The notes: a model not told the origin generated them from the letters alone. A stretch of DNA of 64,000 nt from Pseudomonas alcaliphila JAB1 (GCF_001941865.1 NZ_CP016162.1:2046001-2110000); one strand, 5' to 3'; numbered from the stretch's first letter, positions 17,009 through 25,152 are shown. A program made the numbers and translations.

Positions 17009-17150
17009 GGTAATCCTCGACATTTGGGAATAACGACTTATGTAGTTGGGTGATCATGGTTTGCACACAATGTTTAGGCGTTGTGATATTCAAGTGAGCC
17101 ATAATCTCTAGAAGCTCCTGGGTGCTTCGATCATTCAATCCGATTTTCAT
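16971..17150 (-). CDS. 59-residue hypothetical protein
   Basis: It starts MKIGLNDRSTQELLEIMAHLN with AGGATT a few bases upstream. A longer open frame begins at 17228 but lacks a site. The short beta strand plus two helices (RSTQELLEIMAHLN, HCVQTMITQLHKSLF) faintly recalls small ribbon-helix-helix repressors, without convincing motifs. Its 3' end overlaps the start of the next gene by 38 bp. Confidence 0.45.
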   Translation of the reverse strand: MKIGLNDRSTQELLEIMAHLNITTPKHCVQTMITQLHKSLFPNVEDYHATTNRTQNKTV

Positions 17151-17178
17151 ATTTAATCCTCGGTAGTTTGGGGCAGGG

Positions 17179-17361
17179 TTAAGCTGCCCGCTTGTGGGAT
17201 ACACGACAAAAGTAAGAACAGAAAGCACCCTCTTTAGTGTGGAGTTCGCCGCACTCTAAACAATCACGCTCCGGGTGCTCTTTCTCAGGCTGGCGCCATG
17301 TCTGAACGTTTCCACGACGGTTAACGTTATATGTCCGCTCTTGTAGTTCCCTACGCATCAT
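17179..17361 (-). CDS. 60-residue Cys-motif (putative zinc-binding) protein
   Basis: A basic N-terminal part (RRELQERTYNVNRRGN) precedes CLECGELHTKEGAFCSYFCR, a four-cysteine arrangement C-x2-C-x10-C-x3-C, then VSHKRAA. It is one of three proteins in this operon that share a CxxC...C..C plus basic-tail layout. The ATG overlaps the stop of the upstream 161-residue gene (ATGA), indicating coupled translation. It is a likely small nucleic-acid or protein adaptor. Confidence 0.55.
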   Translation of the reverse strand: MMRRELQERTYNVNRRGNVQTWRQPEKEHPERDCLECGELHTKEGAFCSYFCRVSHKRAA

Positions 17362-17843
17362 TCAAATACTCCAAGAGCTTGTTCAGCGTCCTTAGCGGCT
17401 TGTGCTACTAACTTCGCTTCAGCTTCAGCTGCCTTCTTTTCAGCAGCACGCTTAGCCATAGCCAAAGACTCGGCAATCAGCATTTGTTTGTGAGCTTCAT
17501 AGGCTGCAAGACGTTGTTCGTTGTACTCAGCAGTTACTTCAGCTGTGATTGCTGCAATATCCTCGGCCTGCATATGTGCCGGCTTCACCACATAAAACGA
17601 ATAAAACCCCGTCCCGTTCATCATGTGAGCATTTACCGGGAAGCTTTCGTGTAGTGTGTAACCAGCACTAATCTTTTCGGCGTAGGCATGTAGCATTTGT
17701 GTCGGACTATCTACACTGACGTATTCCACTGCACCACGTTGGCTGTGCGTAGCTTCTCGGCTCTTATAAAAAGACAGGTGGTTTTCGATAAGCTTGTCTA
17801 GTGCTGCTTGATCGAATGTATGGCTAATAACGTGTTTACTCAT
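17358..17843 (-). CDS. 161-residue hypothetical protein with C-terminal helix
   Basis: The N-terminal half is mixed alpha/beta (THSQRGAVEYVSVDSPTQML, GTGFYSFYVVKPAHM). The last 60 residues are an Ala/Lys/Glu-rich helix (AMAKRAAEKKAAEAEAKLVAQAAKDAEQAL) likely to be coiled coil. It overlaps both neighbours by four bases. No family was recognised. Confidence 0.55.
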   Translation of the reverse strand: MSKHVISHTFDQAALDKLIENHLSFYKSREATHSQRGAVEYVSVDSPTQMLHAYAEKISAGYTLHESFPVNAHMMNGTGFYSFYVVKPAHMQAEDIAAITAEVTAEYNEQRLAAYEAHKQMLIAESLAMAKRAAEKKAAEAEAKLVAQAAKDAEQALGVFE

Positions 17844-18076
17844 TGTGCTTGCTCCTCTGGGAATGCCTGATATTCAAGATTTTCAAAAGGGTGTGCCATG
17901 GGCTCGATACCATGTTGTGCGTGGAATACGTTCACATGATCTACAAGGCTTCCGACGATATCGAAAAGGCCGTTGATAGTTGCGACAGCTTGTTCTAGCT
18001 CAGCTTCAAGTCTGGCGCCGTGGGCAAGTTGGTCTGCGAGAGTGTGACGTAGGTGGTCGATTGTTTCGTTTTGCAT
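17840..18076 (-). CDS. 78-residue hypothetical protein
   Basis: This is a short acidic helical protein (DHLRHTLADQLAHGARLEAELEQAVATINGLFDIVGSLVDHV) with a Pro-rich end. It overlaps the next gene by ATGA and lies 7 bp after the first operon gene. No function is recognised. Confidence 0.5.
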   Translation of the reverse strand: MQNETIDHLRHTLADQLAHGARLEAELEQAVATINGLFDIVGSLVDHVNVFHAQHGIEPMAHPFENLEYQAFPEEQAQ

Positions 18077-18083
18077 GTGTGTG

Positions 18084-18305
18084 TTACTCCTGTGCTTGTT
18101 TTAGGTTTTGAACATCGATAACAAGTTGTTGGACGATGCTTTTTAGTTGCTCAATGGCGGTGAGTTCTTCGACTCGTTCCGCTTTCTTGCGTAGGCGATG
18201 AAGTCGAACGTTGCATGTGTTTGAACATACGACTTTATCGATTCTTGTTTTCGGGAACTCGTTATTGCATACCCGACAGCGGGCAATAGGATGTTGCTGT
18301 TCCAT
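18084..18305 (-). CDS. First operon gene: Cys-motif plus coiled-coil protein
   Basis: The 73-residue protein begins MEQQHPIARCRVCNNEFPK. C-R-V-C, then VVCSNTCNVRLHRLRKKAE, gives C-x2-C-x13-C-x3-C followed by a basic stretch and a C-terminal helix (LKSIVQQLVIDVQNLKQAQ). The start ATG is set by GGAGG just upstream; a longer frame to 18362 would run into a terminator-like hairpin. It is the first gene after the structured leader and consensus promoter, so it may be the regulated gene of the operon. Confidence 0.6.
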   Translation of the reverse strand: MEQQHPIARCRVCNNEFPKTRIDKVVCSNTCNVRLHRLRKKAERVEELTAIEQLKSIVQQLVIDVQNLKQAQE

Positions 18306-18348
18306 ATGGGAACCTCCAATAAAAATAGTGTGGTAAGTGATAGCAGGT

Positions 18349-18374
18349 AAAAGAAAACCCACGGGAGGTGTGGG
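18349..18374 (-). terminator. Terminator-like hairpin in the operon leader
   Basis: Read on the minus strand, CCCAC-N7-GTGGG is followed at once by TTTTCTTTT. It lies about 45 bp before the first operon gene and about 225-250 nt after the predicted transcription start, where it would act as an attenuator or end a small RNA. Confidence 0.55.
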
Positions 18375-18598
18375 CTAAATGTTCGGAGGAAACCAAACAC
18401 AGAGAGAATTGTCGTCTTCGACAGCGTGGACGACGCACGGCTCCCCAACTACCAGAGGACGAATCCGGTACTGTCGATTAGGGTAATCTGGGATTTTGCT
18501 AGGAGGATGCGCTACAAGACACTTGTGTCGCCGTGTCTTAAAACTGGCGAGGGAGAGAAAAGTACACTTCCTTATTGCAAGAAAGTTCTCTCCTTCGT
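18349..18598 (-). ncRNA. Candidate structured leader or small RNA (~250 nt)
   Basis: Transcription from the consensus promoter at 18605-18633 should start near 18598. The RNA contains several stems: GGAGAGAA/TTCTCTCC near the 5' end, AAGACAC/GTGTCTT, and GTCGTC/GACGAC. It reaches a stem with a T-run at 18349-18374 before any good start codon. This layout fits either an attenuated leader or a stand-alone RNA, as in satellite P4 immunity RNA, although no sequence similarity to that RNA is claimed. Confidence 0.4.
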
Positions 18599-18604
18599 AC
18601 TCCC

Positions 18605-18633
18605 ATTATAAGCGATAAGTTGCTTCCTGTCAA
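18605..18633 (-). promoter_or_regulatory. Full-consensus sigma-70 promoter
   Basis: The minus strand reads TTGACA (18628-18633), exactly 17 bp, then TATAAT (18605-18610). A perfect consensus is rare and implies strong constitutive transcription, or a promoter tightly held by a repressor. It reads toward the Cys-motif/tape-measure operon. A 10-bp direct repeat (TTGCAAGAAA) flanks it at 18575 and 18651 and could be an operator. Confidence 0.9.
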
Positions 18634-18696
18634 GAGGTGCAACACACTTTTTGCAAGAAATCAAGAACTTTTTCAATCTTTTTCAGTTGCCGGATA

Positions 18697-18732
18697 GCAA
18701 AAAGCCCCGCAAATAAGGCGAGGCTTTTTATT
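18697..18732 (-). terminator. Rho-independent terminator of the large integrase gene
   Basis: AAAAAGCC/GGCTTTTT arms with CGCC/GCGG-type inner pairing and a short loop give a strong hairpin. A T-run on both sides allows it to end the integrase transcript and block read-through into the promoter region. Confidence 0.8.
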
Positions 18733-18748
18733 GCTGATTACAGCTCCT

Positions 18749-20353
18749 CTACAGGGTGTCGAGAGACACGCTCTCTCCGGTGGCATCGTCTATCAACTGG
18801 CCGCCGCGGTAAGTAATGGTTTTGGTTGACGGTTGTTCCAGCTCGGCCACTTGCTGGGCTTGCTCTGTGAAGTGCTGCGCGTTGGGCACAGGAATACGAA
18901 TCTCGGTGTCACCCTGGTAAAGCACATAGTTGCTTGACGGTCGGTTTACATGGCTATACCGAAATACCTGCGTAGTGCTGTCGCTGCCAAAACTGGGTTC
19001 ATGCACTGTGATCGTCTTGTCATCGCAGTGGATGGCATACCCGACTCCCTGCAACAGCGCGTTCAACTTCTGCGGATCATCATCGAGATAATCGTTCTCG
19101 GCTTCGATCACGTCATCTAGGCTGAGCGGGGCAGGGGATGCCTTTAGCAAAGTCTGCTCATTCTCCAGGGCGGCTATCTGCTGAGACACTGCGGCAAGCT
19201 TTTCACGGATGGCGGGGAGGTTGCCGAACTCGGCCAGGGCTTCGACCAGATCAGAGGATTTCCGATGTAGCTCCCTAAGCTCTCCGTCAACTTCGATCAC
19301 ACGTTTCTCAGACTGGGTTAGGTTCTGGCTCTGAGCGGCCCTCTGGAGAGCGCTGTGGGACGTTTGAGCGCGGATATGGTCTAGCACCTCATACGGGATA
19401 GAACGCTTATTAGAGCAGCCTGCGGCGCCTAGGCGGTGGCGTGACATGCAAGTCATAGCAGGAGGGGAGTGCGGGAACTTCAGCACGCCAAAATTGGCAC
19501 CACAACGACCACACTTGACCAGACCGCTCAGGAAATACTGAGTGCTGGCGCTCTTGGGTTTGTACTGAGATTCCAGGCGCTTCTGCACCCTGAACCACAG
19601 ATCAGGAGTGACTACGGGCGGGTATACATTCTCAATCTCTCCCCAGCGACCAAGAGCTGTGGGATTCCTGAGCCACTTCTTGACCGTGCTAGCGTTCAGG
19701 TTTGCAAGGGCTGGGTGTTGGCCACGGATACGCGCCATGATTCGGCGTTCGCCAATGCCTGCAGCGTAGTCTTCGAAGCACTGCGTTATCAGCGGAGCAA
19801 GGTCGGGAATGAGTTGGCCAGCTTCATCAATCCACAATGGTGTACGGCGTTTGGCACCCTCTCCAGCAGCAGCCTTAGCACGTTTACGCTGATAGGCATC
19901 CTTTACCCTGCGGCTGAGTGCATCGGAATACTGCCAAGCCTGCTGACACTTGGCGACCAACAAAAACAGGTTGCTACTCCGTGCGGGAGTGCTGTCGTAG
20001 ATCAACCCATCGTCCAGACTGACAAGGCGAACGCCTGCACTCGTGATGCTGGTTAACAAGTTCAACATGGTGTCGGGAGGGAGACGGCCAGCACGGTCGA
20101 TAGCTTCGATGAGAATACTGTCACCCGGCTGAATCTCTCCAGACTTCACAGCGGCCAGGAGCCTGCCGAAAGCATTATCGAGGTGGTCTCCTTTGAATCC
20201 GGATACGCCCAAATCTTCGAAACGTAGATCGGAAAGGGTGTGGTCTGGGTGGGCCTTCAGCCACTCGGCCACCATATCCCGCTGGCGCGCCAGGGAGGCA
20301 CCATGCTTTTGCTGGTCGGATGAAAATCGCACATATGAGAAGGCGGTGGGCAC
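18749..20353 (-). CDS. Large serine recombinase (integrase of the element)
   Basis: The 534-residue protein has the large-serine-integrase layout. The catalytic domain holds YVRFSS (S11 nucleophile) and the DLGVSGFKG and IEAIDRAGR blocks. A recombinase domain lies at about 150-260 (RRIMARIRGQHPALANLNASTVKKWLRNPTALG). A zinc ribbon with CGRCG and a later Cys pair (MTCMS, AGCSNK) follows. Last is a coiled coil (about 355-400, REKLAAVSQQIAALENEQTLL) and a C-terminal part. The GTG start has AGGAG nine bases upstream. The gene sits about 55 bp from the right junction, as expected for an integrase next to its attachment site. It should catalyse integration into the EamA gene; excision would need a directionality factor not yet identified. 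Confidence 0.93.
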   Translation of the reverse strand: MPTAFSYVRFSSDQQKHGASLARQRDMVAEWLKAHPDHTLSDLRFEDLGVSGFKGDHLDNAFGRLLAAVKSGEIQPGDSILIEAIDRAGRLPPDTMLNLLTSITSAGVRLVSLDDGLIYDSTPARSSNLFLLVAKCQQAWQYSDALSRRVKDAYQRKRAKAAAGEGAKRRTPLWIDEAGQLIPDLAPLITQCFEDYAAGIGERRIMARIRGQHPALANLNASTVKKWLRNPTALGRWGEIENVYPPVVTPDLWFRVQKRLESQYKPKSASTQYFLSGLVKCGRCGANFGVLKFPHSPPAMTCMSRHRLGAAGCSNKRSIPYEVLDHIRAQTSHSALQRAAQSQNLTQSEKRVIEVDGELRELHRKSSDLVEALAEFGNLPAIREKLAAVSQQIAALENEQTLLKASPAPLSLDDVIEAENDYLDDDPQKLNALLQGVGYAIHCDDKTITVHEPSFGSDSTTQVFRYSHVNRPSSNYVLYQGDTEIRIPVPNAQHFTEQAQQVAELEQPSTKTITYRGGQLIDDATGESVSLDTL

Positions 20354-20363
20354 TGTGGCGGCT

Positions 20364-20379
20364 CCTGATGGTGGTCAGG
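20364..20379. promoter_or_regulatory. Short palindrome at the right element end
   Basis: CCTGA-N6-TCAGG (5-bp arms) lies between the integrase start and the right crossover. It overlaps the integrase leader and could be part of an integrase-binding half site or an operator. Confidence 0.4.
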
Positions 20380-20407
20380 AGTCAATCATAACACTGCGTA
20401 TTTCTTC

Positions 20408-20410
20408 GGG
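20408..20410. other. Right attachment-site core (attR/attL), GGG
   Basis: Element sequence GTATTTCTTC lies to the left and host sequence GTGGTGGCGTTGAA to the right. Joining the left host flank to this right flank at GGG restores codons for FNATTPLMG without a gap. Confidence 0.75.
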
Positions 20411-20712
20411 GTGGTGGCGTTGAAGATTGCCGAGTAACCGGCCGGCAGGATCAGCGCCGCCAGGCAGTACATGACTGACGGCACGCCGGCGTTGATTAGC
20501 CCGAGTACCAGGCATATACGAAACTTGCCGCGAAAGTCCCAATTCGTGCGCAACAACAGTAGCAGGGCAAGCAAGCCCAGCATGCCGAAACTGGCGCGGA
20601 AGAAGGCGGTCGGCATGCTGCCCAGCACCGGCGCGGCAACGCGCATGAACAGGAAGCTGGCGCCCCAGATGGCGGCGAGCAGCAGCAGGCGAAGCAGATC
20701 GGCGGTACGCAA
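20411..20712 (-). pseudogene. EamA/DMT-family transporter, 5' part, split by the element
   Basis: This is the N-terminal part of the transporter whose remainder is at 8821-9410. A TTG start ([25 protein letters not shown]) is preferred as the first membrane helix opens right after it. The DMT signature [16 protein letters not shown] and [15 protein letters not shown] precede the break. Read-through continues into the element for only about eight codons (PKKYAVL, stop at 20386). A frame extending further upstream to 20925 crosses a REP and is not coding. Rejoined, the protein would be close to 300 residues, the usual DMT length. Confidence 0.88.
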
Positions 20713-20807
20713 GACGAAGTATCCGGCAGGGTGGGGTCGAGAGTGTTGCTGCTGGGCAGGGTTCTGGCAATCCGCATTGCGCTTTCGAACGAGATTTGCG
20801 CCATCCC

Positions 20808-20867
20808 GTAGCCCGGATGAAATCCGGGAGGACTTGAGCGATAGTCCCCGGATTACATCCGGGCTAC
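20808..20867. repeat. REP pair
   Basis: Inverted REP pair with GATGAAATCCGGG variant, lying between the divergently transcribed transporter remnant and aceK. Confidence 0.85.
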
Positions 20868-20923
20868 CTTTGGCAGGCGTTGAGGCTAAGCTCGCTTCAC
20901 TCATTTTCTTGCGAGGTACTTCC

Positions 20924-22642
20924 ATGGCGCAGCAATGGCCGGCTGGCGAGATCGCTCGCCTGATCCTCGAGGGGTTCGATGATTACCGCGAGCATTTTCG
21001 CCAGATCACCGATGGCGCGCGCGTGCGCTTCGAGCAGGCGCAGTGGCAGGAGGCGCAGCAGGCTTCGGCGGCGCGGATCAATCTGTACGAGGAGAAGGTT
21101 GCAGAAACCCGCGAGCATCTGCTGCAAGGGTTCGATGCTTCGCTGCTGGACGTCGGGCAGTGGCCGCTGGTCAAGAGCGCCTATATCGCCCTGATCGATC
21201 TGCGTTTCGACGATGAGCTGGCGGAAACCTGGTTCAACTCGATCTTCTGCAGCCTGTTCAGCCATGACCAGATCAGCGATGGCTGCATGTTCATCCATAC
21301 CACCCGGCCATCGCTACGCAACCAGCCCGGCGCAGCGCAGACGCGCAGCTATCGGCCGGCTGGCGAGCTGCATCTGGCGCTGCAGGCGATCTTCGACGAT
21401 TACCGTTTCGACGCCCCCTACGAGGATCTGTCGCGCGACCTGCAACGTCTGCACGAGCAACTGCGTGCCAGCCTGCCGGACTGGGTGTGCAAGGACCCTG
21501 AGTTATGCATCGAGCTGTTTTCCTCGGTGCTGTATCGCAACAAGGGTGCCTATCTGATCGGACGCATCTACACCCGCGAGGAGCAGTGGCCCCTGGCAAT
21601 CCCGCTGCTGCATCGCGAAGGGCAGGGCATCCAGGCCGATGCGGTGATCACCGACGAAGCGGAGGTGTCGATCATCTTCTCCTTCACCCGTAGCTATTTC
21701 ATGGTGGACGTGGCCATTCCGGCCGAGTTCGTCGGCTTTCTCAAGCGCATCCTGCCGGGCAAGCACATCGCCGAGCTGTACACCTCGATCGGCTTCTACA
21801 AGCACGGCAAATCCGAGTTCTACCGCGCCTTGATCGGCCACCTGGCCAGCACCGATGATCGCTTCATCATGGCGCCCGGCGTGCGTGGCATGGTCATGAG
21901 CGTGTTCACCCTGCCGGGCTTCAATACCGTGTTCAAGATCATCAAGGACCGCTTCGCTCACGCCAAGACAGTGGACCGCAAGACGGTGATCGAGAAGTAC
22001 CGCCTGGTGAAAAGCGTCGACCGCGTAGGGCGCATGGCCGATACCCAGGAGTTTGCCGACTTCCGCTTCCCCAAGGCCAAGTTCGAGCCTGAGTGCCTGG
22101 CCGAGTTGCTGGAGGTGGCACCGTCGACTGTGGTGGTGGAGGGTGACACCGTGCTGGTACGACACTGCTGGACCGAACGGCGCATGACCCCGCTCAACCT
22201 CTACCTGGAAAGTGCCAACGAGGCGCAGGTGCGCGAGGCGCTGGATGACTACGGCCTGGCCATCAAGCAACTGGCGGCGGCCAATATCTTCCCCGGCGAC
22301 ATGTTGTTGAAGAACTTCGGCGTCACTCGCCATGGCCGCGTGGTGTTCTACGACTACGACGAGATCTGCTTTCTCACCGAAGTGAACTTCCGGCGCATCC
22401 CGCCGCCGCGTTTCCCCGAGGACGAGATGAGTTCCGAGCCCTGGTATTCGGTGGGGCCGATGGACGTGTTCCCCGAGGAGTTTCCGCCGTTCCTGTTCGC
22501 CGATATCAAGCAGCGCCGGCTCTTCAGCCAGTTGCATGGCAATCTCTATGAGGCTGATTACTGGAAACAATTGCAGGAGGCGATTAGGGCGGGCAAGGTG
22601 ATCGACGTGTTCCCGTATCGACGCAAGAGTCCGGTTATTTGA
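20924..22642 (+). CDS. aceK: Isocitrate dehydrogenase kinase/phosphatase
   Basis: The 572-residue bifunctional enzyme reversibly phosphorylates isocitrate dehydrogenase to divert carbon into the glyoxylate shunt during growth on acetate or fatty acids. The kinase-type domain shows [25 protein letters not shown] and the conserved catalytic block [37 protein letters not shown]. The length matches the family. Its ATG has GCGAGG about nine bases upstream. It stands alone, not in an aceBA operon, which is usual in pseudomonads. Confidence 0.96.
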   Translation: MAQQWPAGEIARLILEGFDDYREHFRQITDGARVRFEQAQWQEAQQASAARINLYEEKVAETREHLLQGFDASLLDVGQWPLVKSAYIALIDLRFDDELAETWFNSIFCSLFSHDQISDGCMFIHTTRPSLRNQPGAAQTRSYRPAGELHLALQAIFDDYRFDAPYEDLSRDLQRLHEQLRASLPDWVCKDPELCIELFSSVLYRNKGAYLIGRIYTREEQWPLAIPLLHREGQGIQADAVITDEAEVSIIFSFTRSYFMVDVAIPAEFVGFLKRILPGKHIAELYTSIGFYKHGKSEFYRALIGHLASTDDRFIMAPGVRGMVMSVFTLPGFNTVFKIIKDRFAHAKTVDRKTVIEKYRLVKSVDRVGRMADTQEFADFRFPKAKFEPECLAELLEVAPSTVVVEGDTVLVRHCWTERRMTPLNLYLESANEAQVREALDDYGLAIKQLAAANIFPGDMLLKNFGVTRHGRVVFYDYDEICFLTEVNFRRIPPPRFPEDEMSSEPWYSVGPMDVFPEEFPPFLFADIKQRRLFSQLHGNLYEADYWKQLQEAIRAGKVIDVFPYRRKSPVI

Positions 22643-22729
22643 CGGGGGCTGGTTGAAATCCGTTTGGCCCGGCCTAATCTTATAGGTGAGCCGCTGGCTC
22701 TTCCCTTTACTTGGCAGGAGGTCGTACCC

Positions 22730-22858
22730 ATGCTCGCCAAGCTGCAAGAACAACTGCAAGCCCTGCTGCAGGCCCTTGGCCTCGCCCCGCAACCTCAGCC
22801 GATTCGCATCAGTGAAGCCGAGCAGCAACGCCTGCGCCGTGAGCGTCAGCGTCGCTGA
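22730..22858 (+). CDS. 42-residue basic/glutamine-rich protein
   Basis: MLAKLQEQLQALLQALGL, then a Pro/Gln hinge, then a basic tail QQRLRRERQRR. It has a good AGGAGG site about nine bases before the ATG, and the start near 22664 is not preferred. An amphipathic helix plus Arg-rich tail is seen in small conserved pseudomonad proteins downstream of aceK; the role is unknown. It converges on the MBL-fold gene with a 6-bp gap. Confidence 0.6.
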   Translation: MLAKLQEQLQALLQALGLAPQPQPIRISEAEQQRLRRERQRR

Positions 22859-22864
22859 AACTCG

Positions 22865-23596
22865 TCAGTTGAGCCGATGGGCGTCGAACCAGGCGTCTAT
22901 CAGCTCGCGCATCCGCTCTCCCGAGAAACTCGCGAAATGTCCGCCGTGCACGGTGCGTACGGGCAGCTCGCGCAGGCGCGAAAGGCTGCGCGCGTAATCT
23001 TCCAGATTCGAGTGGTAGGCATCTTCGATCAGCGGGCCATCGTAGAGGATGTCACCGGAGAATAGCGTGTGCGTCTGCGCTTCCCATAGGCTGATGCCGC
23101 CGGGTGAATGCCCTGGCGTGTGCAGCACCTGCAATACCCGATTACCCAGATCCAGCACGTCGCCATCCTCGATCAGGCGTGTGGCTGGCGCTGCCCGTAC
23201 GCGATATTCGGCGTAGCACAACGGGCAATCCGGGTGCGCCTCGAACATGTCGTCGCTGACGAAATCCGTGGCCAGGGTGTTAGCGCCGTCCGGCGCGGCG
23301 AGGATATCGGCTTCGGCCGGATGCACCAATCGCTCATCGAATTCGTGATGCCCGGCGATATGGTCGAAGTGGCAGTGGCTGGCCACCGCCAGCAGCGGCT
23401 TTTCGGTTAGCCACGGCAGTTGCTCGCGCAGGCTGACCAGGCCGGAGCCGGAATCGATCAGCACGTCATGCTCGCGCCCCTGCACATGCCACATGTTGCA
23501 GCGATAGAAGGGGCGTACGTAGGGCTCGTGAATCAGGCAGATGCCGTCGTGGCGGTGCTCCACCTCGAACCAGCGGTCACGGCTGACGATTTTCAT
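22865..23596 (-). CDS. MBL-fold metallo-hydrolase
   Basis: This is a 243-residue metallo-beta-lactamase-fold protein. The metal motif is HCHFDH (74-79), where the second residue of HxHxDH is Cys-flanked. GHSPGGISLW and FSGDILYDG further on hold the other ligands. The last conserved histidine is in HGGHFASF. The family includes glyoxalase II-like thioesterases and lactonases; no substrate can be named. It may be the distal gene of the minus-strand guanidino cluster, but a strong inverted repeat separates it from the permease. Confidence 0.8.
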   Translation of the reverse strand: MKIVSRDRWFEVEHRHDGICLIHEPYVRPFYRCNMWHVQGREHDVLIDSGSGLVSLREQLPWLTEKPLLAVASHCHFDHIAGHHEFDERLVHPAEADILAAPDGANTLATDFVSDDMFEAHPDCPLCYAEYRVRAAPATRLIEDGDVLDLGNRVLQVLHTPGHSPGGISLWEAQTHTLFSGDILYDGPLIEDAYHSNLEDYARSLSRLRELPVRTVHGGHFASFSGERMRELIDAWFDAHRLN

Positions 23597-23638
23597 GGTG
23601 GTTCCTTAAACCGGGTTCGCACCCTGCGGTGGCCTCGG

Positions 23639-23697
23639 TGGCGGGTTGCACCCGCCCTACGGGGCGTCGTTTCCGGTAGGGCGGGTGCAACCCGCCA
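23639..23697. repeat. Perfect 22-bp inverted repeat
   Basis: Arms of TGGCGGGTTGCACCCGCCCT... (23639-23660 and 23676-23697) are exact inverses with a 15-bp spacer, between the MBL and permease genes. It is another member of the pseudomonad intergenic repeats and would form a strong RNA hairpin. Confidence 0.8.
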
Positions 23698-23711
23698 CGG
23701 TTGTCATCACG

Positions 23712-25052
23712 CTACGCCAGCTGTGCTCGCGGCACCAGCACCCAGCGGCGCAGCACGGCGTAGCTGGCGGCGGTGATCAGGAACACCGGCAGCGAAGCGC
23801 CCCAGGCCAGCGGTGAGACCCAGCCCCAGTAATAGGCCAGCGCCGCGCCCAGGCCGTAGGCGACGAAGGCGGCCGGGTTGAAGCCGTTCAGGTAACGGTA
23901 GCGACCGCCGTCTTCACTGAGCAGTTCATCCACCGCGTAGTCGCCCTTGTGAATCAGGAAGTAGTCGGCGATCAGCACGGCGAAGGCGGGGATGAACACG
24001 CTGCCGATCACCAGCAGGAAGTTCTGGAAGTTGTCGAGGATGCCGGGGATCTGCGAGCCGAGGATCGACAGCACGCCGATGGCCAGCGCCGGTTTCCAGA
24101 ACGGGGTTTTCGGGCTGATGTTCAGGTACGACAGCGAGGCGCTGTACACGCACATGACGTTGGTGGTCATCACCGAGAGGAACACCACGATGGCCGCCGG
24201 CAGGCCGAAACCGAAGCCGGCCAGCAGTACGGCCGGGTCGTAGGTCTGCTCCATGCCGCTCAGCACCGAGAAGCCCGAGACGGTCGCGCCCAGGCCCATG
24301 GCCAGCAGGGTGGCGGCGACATAGCCGACCCAGGTGCCGATCCCTGCCACGCGTTGGCTACGGCAGTTACGGTTGTAGTCGGCGGCCAGCGGAATCCAGG
24401 AAAACGCGGTGGCGATGACGATATCGAAGGCGATGCCGGGGGTGATTTCGTTGCGCGGTTCGGTGGGCATGGCCAAGAGGCTTTCGAACTCGAACTTCTG
24501 CCCCATCACGTAGAACACCGCGCCGGCCAGCAGGAGCATGCCGATGGCGGCCCAGCGTTCGACCCGCTCGATGCCCAGGTGGCCGCGCAGGGCGATCAGC
24601 AGCACCAGAGCTTCGCAGAGGATGGTGAACAGCGGCAGGTTGGAGTAGCCGGTCAGGTGCTCCACCGCGTAGTTCAGGCTCATGCCGGCCAGCAGTGCCT
24701 GGATCCAGCTCCAGGCCAGCAGGGTCAGCAGATTGACCAACGACGGCAGCTTGGCGCCATGCACGCCGTAACTGCCGCGTGCCAGAACCATGGTGGTCAG
24801 GCCGCTGCGCTGGCCCATCAGGCCGACCAGCACCAGCGGCAGGATGCCGATAGCCGAGCCAATGAGGACGATAAGCATGGCCTGGGTGAATTTCAGATCC
24901 GGCACCAGCAGCATGCCGGTGAGGATGGTAGTGACCACCACGTTGGCGCCCAACCACAGGGCGATGGTGCCACCGAGGCCGAGGCTGCGATGCGCTTTAT
25001 CGGTTGGGGCCAGACCGTCCTGGCCGAAATGCTGGCTGAGATTCTTGAACAT
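23712..25052 (-). CDS. NCS1-type purine/cytosine-like permease
   Basis: The 446-residue integral membrane protein has about 12 segments. The N-terminal LSLGGTIALWLGANVVVTT-like block and the GQRSGLTTMVLARGSYGVHG motif mark the NCS1/CodB family of proton or sodium symporters for nucleobases and related compounds. YNRNCRSQR and the LIADYFLIHKGDY stretch near the end fit as well. It is placed on the same strand beside a decarboxylase, a YjiH protein and gbuA, so a nitrogen-rich substrate is likely. The ligand cannot be read from sequence. Confidence 0.85.
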   Translation of the reverse strand: MFKNLSQHFGQDGLAPTDKAHRSLGLGGTIALWLGANVVVTTILTGMLLVPDLKFTQAMLIVLIGSAIGILPLVLVGLMGQRSGLTTMVLARGSYGVHGAKLPSLVNLLTLLAWSWIQALLAGMSLNYAVEHLTGYSNLPLFTILCEALVLLIALRGHLGIERVERWAAIGMLLLAGAVFYVMGQKFEFESLLAMPTEPRNEITPGIAFDIVIATAFSWIPLAADYNRNCRSQRVAGIGTWVGYVAATLLAMGLGATVSGFSVLSGMEQTYDPAVLLAGFGFGLPAAIVVFLSVMTTNVMCVYSASLSYLNISPKTPFWKPALAIGVLSILGSQIPGILDNFQNFLLVIGSVFIPAFAVLIADYFLIHKGDYAVDELLSEDGGRYRYLNGFNPAAFVAYGLGAALAYYWGWVSPLAWGASLPVFLITAASYAVLRRWVLVPRAQLA

Positions 25053-25130
25053 GGAACGACTCCCCGGTGCTTGATTATTGGTATTGGTGGGCGGCAGTCA
25101 GTGGTACAGCTGAATCTTGTGGTTATGTCC

Positions 25131-25152
25131 GTAGCCCGGATGCAATCCGGGG
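25131..25152. repeat. Single REP unit
   Basis: One GTAGCCCGGATGCAATCCGG copy without its inverse partner, upstream of the permease gene and followed by another inverted repeat. Confidence 0.8.

Larger units (their letters stand above)
9411..20410. mobile_element. 11.0 kb serine-integrase element inserted in an EamA transporter gene
   Basis: The boundaries come from the split host gene, and left and right cores are exactly 11,000 bp apart. The element carries a 534-residue large serine recombinase reading inward from the right end, a 238-residue small serine recombinase, a tape-measure-like protein and about a dozen small genes, mostly in one minus-strand operon. Base composition is visibly lower in GC than the host, with TA-rich intergenic stretches. 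No capsid, portal, terminase, lysis, relaxase or type IV secretion gene is recognisable. It is therefore neither a complete tailed prophage nor a standard ICE; a phage satellite or a decayed prophage are the leading readings. Confidence 0.85.

Noticed and set aside
18426..18611. 61-codon plus-strand frame within the leader region
   Set aside because: It has no ribosome site, lies antisense to the predicted leader RNA and overlaps the promoter.
20713..20925. N-terminal extension of the split transporter on the minus strand
   Set aside because: It crosses a REP pair and lacks membrane-protein character; the first helix begins after the TTG at 20712.
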